A DNA stretch of 64,000 nt from Tomocerus qinae (lineage: Eukaryota > Arthropoda > Collembola > Entomobryomorpha > Tomoceridae), in assembly GCA_020055645.1 (NCBI GenBank), contig CM034548.1:15872001-15936000 (forward strand). The letters run 5' to 3'. Every line of letters begins with the position of its first letter. Position 1 is the first letter of the stretch. Shown in pieces: positions 36,551-50,300 of the stretch. Made by a program: the position numbers and the translations under genes. The notes under the pieces are model-generated. The model made no database searches, was not told where the DNA came from, and saw only the letters and a program-made list of their open reading frames with translations.

Positions 36551-39500
36551 TTTCACGGGAAAGTTTGCGCAAAGTTGTTCACTTGTCATGTGCTCCCAGT
36601 TTATACTCGCTACATACTAACTTGGGAGTCCTATTGATTTTAGCCTCCTGCCCTATCCTTGCATTTTCTATTAGGTAGATGTAGTCTGAGCTTTCTCCCG
36701 TCCTACACGGAGCTAGGCCAAGAACCACCGCAACCAACAATTTAATAGAAAGAACCCAGCCAGCCGATCCCACTTCAGACCAGAACTTACAACTAGATAG
36801 ACTGATGTCTGTGATGTCGGAATGGGGACTGAGTTCCACGCTCACGTCTACAGCCAACTAATACCCTTCCAGCCTACCACCAACTAAGTAAGAAACAGTA
36901 TCCGACTCTTTTCCTTCCAAGTCAAAGCAATCCATACTCAGCCAGCTCACCAACCACTCCGTAATAAAATAACCGGAGCAGAGTCCTTTCTCCCGCACCG
37001 ACCCACTCACTTTCAAACGATAAGTGAAAGCAAACTAACTCCCTAGTCACTCCGCTTTTATTTCCCAAGATCAAGACTGCCTATGTCGCATTTACACACA
37101 CCGACCCGACTCTGCCACATACAAAATTATGCATGCTCACACCCGGCTACAGCCCCACAATACTTTATTCAGACCTACCTGTGTGGTAGGCCAATCAAGC
37201 TATCTAGCATATATGGAATATACTTCATCCACTTAAAAAGAGAGCCACCTATTTAAACCTTCTACTACGCCTTTGTAGATGCAAAAGGGGCCTTTTTCTG
37301 CTTTATTTTGTTAAAAGTCACTTTTAAAGCTGGCAGACAGCCGAGCGTAGACTATTAACAAGTAATTCTGGTTATTTTTTACCAAACTCGTTATTTTGGA
37401 CCTAAAAATGCCGACGCTTGAATTAGAAAATGGTAGTAATACCTCTCCCTAAATTAATCTTTCTTGAAGGCATTTATGTTTCTGCGGTTTTATGGTTGTG
37501 GTTGTGATTTCATGGAAAAACAAACCTCGGACACTATTTTCTGATCTGATTTTTATTTCTATATGAAATATAACGTGTCTAATGCAATTTATGCAATGGA
37601 AAGAAGTTTAATATTATAAAATACATAATTAACATTTAATAATTGAAGTTATGTCCAGTGATGTTTTTGAGGAAGAGTAATTATCATTATAAGGGATTCA
37701 CCTGTACAAATAGACTGTGCTTTCACCTCTATAGCCCGGTTCCTCGGTGGCCTACTACACATTTAGTACAACCCTTACCACGTCGCACTGCAAAAGTACA
37801 ACTTTAATCTCATGTAAAATGACATGACTGGAATAAATTATTTTCTATGATGTTTAAAGTAGATAACCCTCAAATTTAGACAAATTAAATGCTTCTGCAT
37901 GAAAGTCATTATTTTCTGTATTTAAATATTTTAGACACTCTTAATTAACTACACAGATTCAAATGTGAGGTATTGAATAAAGAATTCCTCGGCCTATAGT
38001 TCAATCACATTACCAATACTTAAATCGCATTTGAAATTTTAAATAAATTAGTGAAGTTATCAATTCAAAGTGTCATAATAGCCAAATGGGGGATTGTGTT
38101 ATCTGAAGATTCACTCATTGTAAACATCGGTATTATAAACGCATCTTTAGCTTACATCCACACTCTACTCTGCACTAAGTCCATTTTGCAATTTCATGGG
38201 GCATTTTAAGCTCCTATTTTTAACCAATAAGGGCCAGTCTGTTCTCAAGGCATTCGTTATATTAACCCAGGTTTATTATGATACAATTCATACCTTTCAA
38301 TGAGATTCACTTCCAAAATTAGAAATAAGGTACATTTATGAGCTAAACTTAAACTGAGATATTGACGTCATCATCAGTATCCACATCCAGTCAAATGATC
38401 ATCTTAATGCCTATGAAAGAATATTTTGTCTTGTAATAGACTATCACAAATTATGATGCTTATATAACGTTACTATTTTTGCCATCTGCTAAAGAAAATT
38501 ACTATTTTTGTTATTTGCGTAGGACGTAGGATCATAGAAATGATTTGCTATTTGTGTAGGAGACATTATTATTTTTGCTATACTCCTTATAGAAGGTATT
38601 GTAATTCCAATTAAAGATTATCACGCTGCTTATGAAACACTGTGTTATGTATTTCAGTATTTCTTATAATAGACTAAGTGTTACACTGCTAACTGCTTAT
38701 GACAAAATCACATTATTATTCCCAACTAAAGGTATCTCGATGATGAAAGACAATTACTTGTAATTTCCAGTATTCCAGATAAAGACTTGTGCTGCTTATG
38801 AAAGACCACGTGAAAATTATTATAATACCCTTTTCAAATCATCGGATCGAATTGCTTATGAAAGACTACCCACTGATTATGAAAGATTATTGATCTTTTT
38901 ATTTAAAAAAAATATCTTTATGAATAGTTATATTATAAGACTAAGATCATGAATAATATTATCAAAGTGCATATGAAAGATTACTTGTTAAAGGTTACTG
39001 AGCTCAGTTTACGCAAGAATGAAGTCGACGGTCTTAGAAGAAAACTGTACAGACACAAATCTTAATTACAGCTATAAGGATTCAGGTCTTAATATTCCTC
39101 CACTGCAATTCTCATAGTAGAAGCTGCTAGGACAATTAACGGTAGCATGCAAAAATATGCCCTTATCTTTATCAATATTCCATGGGAAATTGGTTATGTT
39201 GAACGAAATAATCATAGCATATCTAAATGTACCTTAAAGTGTAAGTCCCTAGCAGAATCCGAAACCAAAGAGAAATTCATAAATATCAACAGTAAATGTC
39301 TTACCCAGATTTATTAGACACATCACATTCAAATGATTTTCTTATCTTTCGCACACCTTTGAAACATTTATTTTGCTTTTGCATAGCAAATGACAACGCT
39401 TATATTGCACCATCTTCTTTCATGTACAGAATAAACCTATACAAATATTTACATAGAAATCAAGATAATTGGCCTATTTTACGGAGAAAATGTTGTGAAA

Positions 39501-42181
39501 TATGTATATAGTGAAAGTTGTGTAAGAAATATCAGTGTGTAGGTGAGATTCTTGCTAAGATGAATAAGATAAGTAATTTATGAAGACACCACAAAGCTGG
39601 GCCCTACGCCTACTGCATTCTCGTTTGATGTCGAACTTTTCTAGCTGCTTTGCTTTAGTTACGTATTTATATTGTACCAAGAACTGGAAAAGTTTCCTAG
39701 TTCAAAGCAACGTAATCAAATCAAAAGATCTAAAGGGAGTCTTTGGTGCATATGAAACCAAAACTTATTGGCTTAACTAAATTATCGTTCATTTTCAAAT
39801 ACATAGCTACATCAAATAGTTTCTGCATGTACGATTTAGCTTAATACGTGATTCATGTTTATTGTGCCTCGAATTTAGATGAAATTGAGGTATTATTAAT
39901 CAAATGAACAGTGGACTTACACTATACCTTCCATAAATGCTATTGAGATGAATACTAAAAATAAATACAAAGTTAATGCCCTACCTGATTTATTATACAA
40001 GCTTTGAGTATAACATACTTTTAATTGGCAGTTTTAGTTTTGATAAACATCGATTAAATTTTTTCTAAATATTATTCATAATAATTATTAGGTTAGTCAA
40101 AAATTCGATGATGTCGGATGGGATGTTGTGGTGATATTTCTCAATGTAAGCAGTCGTAGCACTACACACACTCAAGTGTTGATGTATTTTTATTCCTTCA
40201 GAGAAACAATATAGTTATCTACATAAGTTATTATAATACACATTATCACATTGTTATATTTATGTGCTGTCACAATAACGAAATGATAAATCTCGTCTGC
40301 TAACGTATACCTTCATAAATAGTACATGGTATAAACAGTATCTACTTAAGTACAATTAAATTACACTCTAGCAATTATGCCTCATTAATTTTCCTTTGAT
40401 TACAAACCTTGATTCTATTATAAGTTGTGATGTAATTTTACATTCATCAGCTCAGAGTATTATTGGAGACCGGGCTCTACTGTAAATATAGGTAGGTACA
40501 CATATTATGTAAAAAACGAAGGAATACCTTCGACTATTATGCTGTCCTCATTATTACCTTCTTACCTATCTAATATTTCTACACATACCAACATAACGTT
40601 CAAAACGAGTCAGAATTAAAATTCCTTCGGAAACTTATGGTTTTGTCTTTGAAAAGACTAATTAAGGAATATAAAGTTTAGAGCTTATTGTAGGTATAAG
40701 TGAAGTAACATAACTCTGATTAACTATTAGACAAGAAATCATATACATTAATGAAAAACGAGATCCTTTCCGCACAGCACTTACTATACTACTATTATTA
40801 TTATTACAGATACGTACAAGAGTGTTGTTATTATACAATATTTTGTTCCAGTAAGCCACAACTATCATATCACCGCATATAATAAAAGATATAGTAAAAC
40901 AGTAACTTCCTGGTAAGGCAAAGAAATAACTATCGTTATTGCAGTATTAGACTCGTATAATGGAATATAATTTAAATTTGGAAGAGATGTTTTACAGGCG
41001 GAGATAAAATAACATCTAGTTAGGCACTATAGTGTGGACAACATTAAAGAAGCTTGCATTTGTTTTAAACATCAATAGAATTAAACTTTTAGAAACTATA
41101 AACGCGGTATGTTGCAAATACTATCAAAAATCATATTCAATGTACCTGTACGTCAAAACAAGTGCACATGTACTGAAATTCTATTATTATCATATGTACA
41201 CATTTAGCAAACGTGAACTATCCACAAGGGAAATCAGTTCAACATAAATATATGCCCAATAACTGCTATGTAATTCCTCCGACAATGCTCTCATTCATGT
41301 TACTTTACTTTAGCGCACTTGTATTCCATTTAACTACGTATGTTTGTGATTTCACGATGTTTTAACCTTGAGTATGTGTAAAGTTAAAAAACTACATTTA
41401 ATCCCAACAATATCATATAATATTATGCCTAAAGATTTAATACGAATGTAACTACATGTACGCAAAAGTAAGGTAAGCAGGTAAAAAGCACTATCTACAG
41501 TTGATCAATAATTATTGTTACAAGAGCCATATTTACTGTCGGCTACCACGGTTTTCTCCACTAACATTTTAAATCAAGAAATTGCACAACACAATATTAC
41601 AAACGCGTTTTTGAAAATATATTGCTCTATTAACGCTCAAGTATCGGAATTCGGTTTACCACAAAAAAGTTGTGGCAGCTGAAAGTTGTTGTGCTCCTAC
41701 ATTTTTAGTGTGAAAACCCAGGTTAAAAATTAATAGCTCTAGGGGTATATTATGCGAAACAGATTTCTAAATTTCAGATACATTACACTAAGAGTTGAAT
41801 TGAGACTACAGAATACTTCAATGAGTGACAAATATTACAGATACAATAAAAATGAAAATTGCAATAGTATTACATAATTTCTAAAAGTAAAATCCTACAA
41901 TGCAGCTTCTAAAAATGTTCTTGAAATGCATCATTATTATTGCTTTATGGATGCAGAACTGACAAGCAAAGGCGGTATGCTCTGAAAGCAACTTTGGACG
42001 TCATAACAAGGAAAATGTCTAAAAAGTTTTTTTTTTTATAAAAATAGTCAGATTAAAAGGCCAAAGCTATAGGAATAAGGCATAATGTTCCGAATTAAAA
42101 CAATTTGTTTGTCTGTTGGTGTCTACACAACTCTACAACTAAATCCTAAAAGAAGGCTAGATTCTCAGTTTTTCGGTACTG
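36551..42181. other. 5.6 kb intergenic region
   Basis: No gene can be supported between the JIP1 start codon and the HDAC3 stop, which are on the same strand. The JIP1 promoter should lie in the first kilobase. A degenerate recurring motif occupies about 38.4-39.0 kb and is listed separately. Confidence 0.5.
38408..38985 (+). repeat. decayed array of a TGCTTATGAAAGA motif
   Basis: Variants of TGCTTATGAAAGA recur at about 38408, 38457, 38627, 38694, 38793, 38853, 38874 and 38968, often followed by a run of T/A with TTATTATT. Spacing is irregular (about 20-170 bp), so this looks like an old, eroded tandem repeat rather than a living satellite. Confidence 0.55.
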
Positions 42182-44230
42182 TTAGGAATCAGTTATATCC
42201 ACTTCGGCATCTTGATCTTTTTCGCCGTCGTAGAATTCGTTGTTCGGTTCTATTTTCTTGTCCTCCTCACTTTGATGCAATCGCTCGTCAGGATTAAATT
42301 CTTCTATATTTTCCAAGCTTAGTGCATCTGAGGGAACATCTTGCATTTGCACACTAAAAGATTGTAACGAGAATTTTAGTTGAAGGATATAAAACTCATG
42401 ATGCTATCAATTTTTGAAATTGTGAATGCTAACCTTGGGGCATGCTGCAACATTTTCAGGTTTTCACAAACATGTTTAACAATCAGTTCTAAATACTGCT
42501 TTGTGTTTGCATTCTCTTGCCTTGTAACAACATCAGGATGTAACGTAAAGTCAGGAGCAAAATATTCGAAGTATTCTGTAATATACCATTACATTGTATA
42601 TAAAAATTACCCACGTCAAACACTTAAATATAAATAGAAGGTAGCTTATTAAAAATTATTTGCCTGTGTAAGGAAGCTCGTTATTTATCCCTTCGTCTAC
42701 TAGTAGAGATGTTTCATAAGTCCAACACCTAGCAACATTTCTAACAGTATAACCTCCACCTCCCAACACTAACAACGGAACATTTAACTCTTTGACAAAC
42801 TTGACACATTCCCTATAGATATAATTAAACATTAGAACATATTTTAAATTACATTGACTATATTTTGAACAAAAATAGCAAAGTATTGTCTTACCCGTGC
42901 CCTTTAGTACTTAAGCTAAAACAACCCAATCGATCATTCGCTAAAGAATCCGCCCCACATTGTAATACAATTGCCGTTGGCTGATAGAATTCCATAACAC
43001 TCTGAAATATTCATTAATCAGTATTAAAAATACTTTTAAGTCCAGTCGGTCGGTTAAACCGTAGAGACAGCTTAAATTAATTACAAAATGATTTCTGTGA
43101 GCGTACCTGTATTACTGGTTTGAAAATTTGGACGTAACTTTGATCATCAATCCCTTCCTTCAATGGGACATTAAGAGAATAATAGCGACCACTTTCAGCC
43201 CCAATTTCATACATATCCCCTAAAAGTTTTAAATATCAAAAACATCGGTCAATATTAATTGTTGTGACATGATAACTTAGTTGTTGAAATACTTATTAAA
43301 ATTGTCATACCAGTCCCAGGAAAGAAATAATTTCCGTATTTGTGAAATGATACAGTCATTACTCTGTCCGTTAAATAAAAAGCCTCTTGTACTCCGTCAC
43401 CATGATGAATATCAATATCGATATAAAGAACTCTAGCATGATACCTAGCCAAATCATTATAAAACGTTACAAATAATATTACAACAGTGTACATTTGATT
43501 CTAATTAGGTTGGCATATGAATTACTTTAACATCTCTAGTATTCCGATCACAATGTCATTAACATAACAAAACCCAGACGCTTCTGTTTTCTTGGCATGA
43601 TGCAGTCCGCCAGACCAATTAATGGCAATGTCACAACATTCGTTATTTAGTTTTACTGCACCTTCCAGTGAAGCTCCAGTGTACATTGAACAGAAGTCAA
43701 ATAGACCATCAAAAACAGGACTAACAAATAAAGTAGATCTTAATTAGTAATTTTACTTCCTGGGAGTCATTGCACCATTGCATGTAAATTCTGACAACAA
43801 CATAAATAATATTTCTTACCAGTCGTCGCCAACATTAAACAGACTTAAACACTTGGTGAAATTTTGAATATTTTGTGGAGTAACCCTCTGAAGGAATTCG
43901 ATGTATTCTTCTGAATGAAATCGACACATATCATGTGCACTAGCTCTATAGGGCCTATAAAGCTGCATCTTCTTATAAAGGCCATAATTTAAAACTAAGC
44001 TGTGGGTAACAGCTAACCTATGAGGTTTCATGGGATGACCTGGACCTAGTTGATTTATATGTTGTCAATTGAAAATCGTGTCGATTAAATAAATCCTGGA
44101 ATCAATATAAGTGGACCAATTTTTACAGTAGGCAAAAAGTTGATACCGTACCATACTTACCATAATGAAAATTCCCGACATCAGAGTCGTAGAAATAGGC
44201 AACAACTTTATTCTGGCTTGCAGATCCCAT
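42182..44230 (-). CDS. HDAC3: histone deacetylase 3
   Basis: This is a zinc-dependent class I lysine deacetylase, the catalytic subunit of the SMRTER/NCoR corepressor complex in the nucleus. Nine exons join in frame: 44230-44161, 44045-43820, 43720-43526, 43444-43311, 43219-43107, 43001-42895, 42812-42664, 42575-42434 and 42353-42182, giving 435 residues (human HDAC3 is 428). Class I catalytic motifs are all present: [12 protein letters not shown] (active-site histidines), [17 protein letters not shown] (zinc ligands Asp and His), [14 protein letters not shown] (zinc Asp) and [19 protein letters not shown] (catalytic Tyr). HDAC3 rather than HDAC1/2 is shown by [24 protein letters not shown] and the acidic tail after NEFYDGE. 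The intron after codons for LPYT has a GC donor; all others are GT-AG. The C-terminus ends VDITDS. Confidence 0.97.
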
Positions 44231-46679
44231 AGTATAATATCTACATCAAAATTGTAAAAAGTTACATTTAATATTACAAGCGACGAGGAAGCGAAAAGTA
44301 AATAGTAATAAAATTTATTTTTAATTACTAGATTCGTTCATTAACCCTCAACCATTGACAAATTTTTATTTTTTTGAAATTGTAAATTTGTAACCTACCA
44401 TAAAAATGTTGTTTACAATGTGTTAGTTGGATTACAAGGTTATTTCAATTAAAAATATAGGTGAAGTTGGAAATGATTAGATTCTATTCACTGAACATTT
44501 GACATTGAAAATTAATCTTAAAATTAACAATATAGACAATAAAAAATAATTCGAACCGAACCCAAGTAACATAAAACCTAAGAAAAAACCCTCCAATTAA
44601 TCACAGTTATATAATATATTTTTTACTGTTATATTATGCACGTCAATTAATAAACGAAACTGATACACAGCCAACAGAGACACTTACTATATTGTACTGT
44701 ACATATGTACGCCGCCGTGGTCAACTTGCAAGTGCATCTGCAAGCTAGCCTGTTCATGGTTATAGCCATAGTAGTATAGTATAATGAACTTCCTTATCCT
44801 TATCCCCCAATATTTATAGCTCTTTACTATATACGTATAGAAACATACGTATATTTTTTTATGCACTTTAGGAAGAAGAAATGGGTATATGTGAGAGGTC
44901 TGATGCTGAAGCATCATTAGGCCTGGGCGCCAAACTCGGTTGACAGAGTGTGGTAATATGATTAGAAATGAGACGAAGGTCGTTTCAAGTCTAAACCCTT
45001 TAAAAGTTTTGATTGTACAAATGGCTTAGTTTATAAAACTCACAGCATGCCATAGGGCCATTACAATATCTCAATCTAGTAATTATAATTAACATCCTAA
45101 TAATTTTACAGGGAACACGAATACAAAATATACAGCGCTTTAATTCCAATGACTTAATGAGCCTTATTATTGATCTAAAGAATGTCATTTAATCAGATAA
45201 TTTGAATTACCCCTGTCTACAATAAACATTGATATTATCGAAAATAACCTAATAGTTTTCATGTTGTTAAAAACCCTAAGTGCCAACGGCCTAGAGTGAC
45301 AGTTATCCCACTTCATATACTCCCACACACCACAGCTTCAAGCCATCATCACCATCACTTTTATACAGTAACTAACTACATTACTACACTTCACTGAAAC
45401 CAACATTCTAACCCTACCGCTGGAATGAAACGCCTTATGAAACAGGAGCAGAATTTATTCCCATGTAATAGAGTAGACATGATAGAAGCAACAATGACAA
45501 AATGTACCTTATTGTTAGCATTTTAAGGAACCGAACTCAGGAATCAGACAAAATCAGAAAAATTAACTATTAATATAGTAATTATTATGACAACTGGACT
45601 ATATATTTAAACATGCAAATAATAACCCTTGTTTTTTTATTCAACTAGGAGAGAAATAGAAATTCAATGTCAATAACACAAAGTATAGTATAGGCATGAA
45701 AGAAATTAATAATGGTATATCGTCGTGTACTACTTATTTTGATTTGCTGATTGCTACATTTAGGGACGACTTAGTCATTCATATAAAACCTGCATTTTCT
45801 AAATGGATACTTCAATTAGTTACAATAATTAAGCTCTGAGTCGTCGATATAAGTTTATAGCAAATAATACCTAGAGATTCATCACAAATTGTCATTGGTA
45901 ATTGATTTATGTCCAAGGCATTTTTCAATACCTCGTGTGTTGGAATAAAAATAATTTTTGGCTTCTGATGCCATGATCTATTTTAAAATATTAGCACAAC
46001 ATTATACTTGTCGCCCTATTCCGGTATATAATGTGTGGATAGTATATGTGCAAATATAATATAGGTAGATAATTACATATCCGCCAATACGCGATTGCGT
46101 TGTCATTTTGGTTGCTAATCCGTATGTTTAAACCCAATTGTACTACCAATTTATTTACACTCTTTATATTTCACTTATATCATGGGAAACCGGGAGATGA
46201 ATGTGAGAAGCGAAAATGAATAATTAATGAATTGCATTGTAGGAATCATATACCATAGTGTTTATGACTATAAGAATTGCTCTCAATTTCGTCAGTCAGT
46301 AATAGTGACCTAAATCCTACTTCACCACTGTTCCAGGACACAATTTTCATGAAACTGTATCATAGAGCTGTAGCTACTGTAGAAAACCTAAATTGTAGAT
46401 AACAATTGTAAATAACAATTTCTAAAACAAAAAGTAAAGCATTTAAAATATGTCGTGTCTAGTGGACAATAAAGTTACCGCCATCCATTAATAAATGAAA
46501 ACTGGTGTTCAATAAGGATATCATTGATGATCTTTAGTACGAAAAAACTAGCTAAAACTGGTGGGCAGAAGCTTTCGTCTTCATTCGTCCCACCAGCCAC
46601 CAGTCACTGCACCTACGGCTCCGACTACTCCTACAACTTCAGCCAATTCTACTACTCAAAAAACTTCTGAAACAACGAA

Positions 46680-46770
46680 ACTTCGTCCTCTTTCCACCAT
46701 TTGTCCCCATTCGTCCTCTTTCCTCCATTTGTCGCCATTCGTCCTCATTTGTCCCCATTTGTCTTCATTC
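46680..46770 (+). repeat. pyrimidine-rich minisatellite (TTTGTCCCCATTCGTCC type)
   Basis: About six imperfect copies of a 12-17 bp unit such as CATTTGTCCCCATTCGTCC lie in tandem. The strand is almost pure pyrimidine plus scattered G and A, so strand asymmetry is strong. An inverted repeat follows immediately. Confidence 0.75.
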
Positions 46771-46812
46771 ATAGAAAAGCGTAGTATATGATCCAAAACT
46801 ATGCTTTTCTAT
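46771..46812. repeat. 15 bp inverted repeat with 12 bp loop
   Basis: ATAGAAAAGCGTAGT (46771-46785) and ACTATGCTTTTCTAT (46798-46812) are inverted copies with one mismatch, separated by 12 bp. The structure would form a stable hairpin. It may be the end of a small inverted-repeat element or a chance palindrome; no target-site duplication is obvious. Confidence 0.7.
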
Positions 46813-47353
46813 TTGCTTAAACTGGCATACAAAATCCAGCCTGCCAGTAAAGAATATATTGCCATAAATTCTAAGACAATTTCGTTTAACCTAAACTATA
46901 CAAATGCAGGTGTCTGCAATATACATGAACACGCACGCATTCAATAAATTCTACTGGATGTAACAACTGCCAACTGCCTTTGTTTCATGGCAGTCTGTAG
47001 TATAATATTTGGTCGTTAAAATATTCTTTACTAATACTGGGCTTACATTACGAGTCTGACCACCATGAAGATGTGAAACAGTAAATAAATAATAGCTTAC
47101 GTCTACACACGCTCAATGCTTACGAATTCTTAGGTAAAATTTTATAGTAGGGGACATCCAATCGTAAACCTTTATTAAACATTTTGCTTTTAAATATCTA
47201 ACACACAGCAGCAGATAGATTTTTGGAACCGCATCAAAAAATAGTTTGTAATTGATTCACGTTGATATAAGCTAACAAATTTGCATATTTTCATACAAGT
47301 ACGATATCGTATACAAATAATAAATTATTAGCTTATTTACCGTTTGATATATA

Positions 47354-50300
47354 ATGTACACTAAAGCAAGCATAGTGATTTTGTTCATGGCAAGTTTAAC
47401 ACTCTTTTTTCATACCACAAAATCAGCACGCTCCCAAACAAATCCAGTGTGGGGAAGGTGAGTGAAATTTTGTTGTCTCTTAGCGAGAAAATAGTGTGAT
47501 GCATAACTGTTCCACTGTATTTCATTTCAGGAGTGACAAAATAGAAAATAATTAACTAATAGCAGAGCATAAGAATGCTACTGGCCGTGTTAATACTGTT
47601 TAGTTGCAACTTATATCACGAGGCAATAATTTTCATTTTAACTAATCTTTTCCCATGGAATTAAATGAAAGTATATATGCAGTCCAATCTGTCCAAATGA
47701 GTTCAATACAATCCAATTCAGTCCAATTCGGTGTAATTCTGTTCAATTCAGTCCAACTATATTATATTGACCTGTTCATTAATTAATTTACCTACATGCA
47801 GCATTATTTTATTTAATTCCTAACCTGTTAAAATGGGATTAAAGTAACCTAACCTAGCACTTCATATTTTTCTTTTTATAGATTAGTTAGCAGTTGGAAT
47901 TCAAATGCTGACATGGGAAAATTTCTTCTAGATGCCTTTCTGAAAATGGGAGATATAGAGTAAGTTTGAAGAGTTATAAAAGTTGAAAAATAGCCCAATT
48001 TGTAATAGTACGTATACTATACTTCATTTTTTTGGAAACTGATTACTCATTAATGATATTTGAACATCTGCTAATACAAATTCTAACAAACTTTTGTAAT
48101 TTAAGCTGCACAATTGTTATTTACGATGGTCGATTTTCGAAAATGCTAGATGCGATAACATTTTGCCACCCGACTCTACCCCGCTGTGCTCATAAGTATA
48201 TAGTTAATTTTAGTGGTAAGCAATTAATATCTTAAAATTGACATACCCACTAACTGTTACACTCGTCAAAGTTGATTCATATATACAATAGGTGGGCATA
48301 TGTAATCAATGTTTAAATTGACAATGAATGGTAGGGGAGAATATTACGGATTCTATAGAGACAACATTGAAGGCAGCTTACCAGGAACAATGCGGTGGTT
48401 ACATTATACTATTGACCAAAACGACTACAGTGACAACTCTTTTGCACATCGGCGATGATTCAAGAATGATAAATACGAGGGCAAGGTAACTCAACCGAAT
48501 CTATCTGATTATTACATTGTCAGAAGACGATCTGGCGTTATTGTATAATTACATCTTATTTTTATGACATGGCTGACAGGTTTCTTATATGGTACGGGAC
48601 ATTTGACATTGGTTTTGAGTCGGATGAAATCTGGAAGAAAATTCCCAACGTGATACTGATTTACTCTAAAACAAAAAAGAGAAACACTTAGTAAATTCAT
48701 ATTGCATAACAAGATAGTGACACTATTTGTTCTTTTTTAACTGTAGTTCTAAAATATATGTTTTAATTTACCATTTCGTTTACTGCAGTGGAATGACTTT
48801 CACGATAATGAGTATGATCTGGCCAGTAATTCCAGGGAGCAAAGACCAAACAAAAATTCTTGATTTTTGGAGACATGGGAAACTTCGTAAAAATGACGAA
48901 AATTGGTTTTACGACAAAACTACTGATCTAAAAAATGCAACGATTCGGGTCTTGGTCGTTGAACATCCTCCAGGCGTCATTAAATATACTTCCCAAGATG
49001 AGATAACAGTAAGTCTTCGGCCTAGCTTACATTAGTAGCTTATCTACAGGGATAGTCAAAAATATAAATATTTTTGAAATGCATAGTCTCTAATTTATTG
49101 TGAATTTTCTTAATTTTCCAGAATGTTAACTTTTTATCTAGTAAAGAAACCCTTGAAATTTAAAATTTAAACATGTTACATTTAAAAGCATGCAAAAGTT
49201 AACCTAGAAAAATCTTGGAATATTTTATGTTCCTCATCGATAATATTTTATGTATGAAATTTTTATAGCGCTTCTTCAGTTTCGAACTTTGACAAATGAA
49301 TGTTAAAAGACTTAAAGTTGTACATGGTTAAAATATACTGATTTTTACCGAAGTGATTATTATCCGTATTTTTCCAGGTGGAGTATGCCGGTACGGAAGT
49401 TGAATTGGTGAAGGAACTATCTGGGATCATGAATTTTAATTTTGCAATAGTGGATGCGGATACGGAGAACAAATGGGGTGGCCAGAATAATAGAAATTCT
49501 TCTCGGAAGTTTTATGGAGCTGTAGCGAGATTAATATATGGAGAGACGGACATGGCCATTGGTTCCTTTTTCATTTTGAAACACTATTTGGAATTTCTAG
49601 ACATGAGTGTTCCTTTGGACGTGGCGTGTACATCGTTCTTAACTCCAACTCCACTGCCTCGACCTCGCTATCTAGCTCTAATTCTGCCATTCCGCTACAG
49701 ACTTTGGGCACTGGTCGTTTCCATCGTTCTTATTTTTGCTCCTGCAGGTTTGTACCTTCTGACCAAGGCGCCTCTATTGATAAGGGAGTACCGTGCCTTC
49801 AGCGGACGTCTTAATGCAGTTTTCTCTTCAATAAGCATAATGTCTCAAGTGGCTCTGCACGTGTGGCCAAAATTTTGGCCCGTTCGAATGTTCATTGGAT
49901 GGTATTGGATTTTCTGTCTTCTAGTAACATTGGTCTATCGAGGAGCAATGGTATCTTTCCTCACCATCCCACTGTACGAAAAGCCCTTGGACAATTTAAA
50001 TGACTTGGCTGCATCGCCACTTCGATTCGGAGGTTGGGGAATCGAACTTCAACGACTTTTCACTAGACATCAAAATTCCTCCTCGTCTGTGGCTGCTTCC
50101 AATATAAATCTACTTACTAAACGATACGAAGTACGAATTTCCTTTCATCCAACGAAATTAAAAAAGTTATTAAACTAAAGTAGTTAAATATCTGCAGAAT
50201 CTTATAAAAACAACTTAGATAATTGTGCATTTGTAAATTTCCTGAGGTATCTTGGAATATTAAATATTCACAATATTTTAAAATAGTAATTTTATGATTA

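Larger units (their letters stand above)
44231..47353. other. 3.1 kb divergent intergenic region
   Basis: This region lies between the divergent starts of HDAC3 (minus) and the ionotropic receptor (plus). I see no gene. It contains a pyrimidine-rich minisatellite and a hairpin near 46.7-46.8 kb, listed separately. An ORF at 46561-46791 that is rich in Pro and Thr runs through that repeat and is not convincing as a gene. Confidence 0.5.

Noticed and set aside
46561-46791. Pro/Thr-rich ORF resembling a mucin fragment
   Set aside because: Half of it is the pyrimidine minisatellite read in one frame. No splice partners or signal peptide were found.
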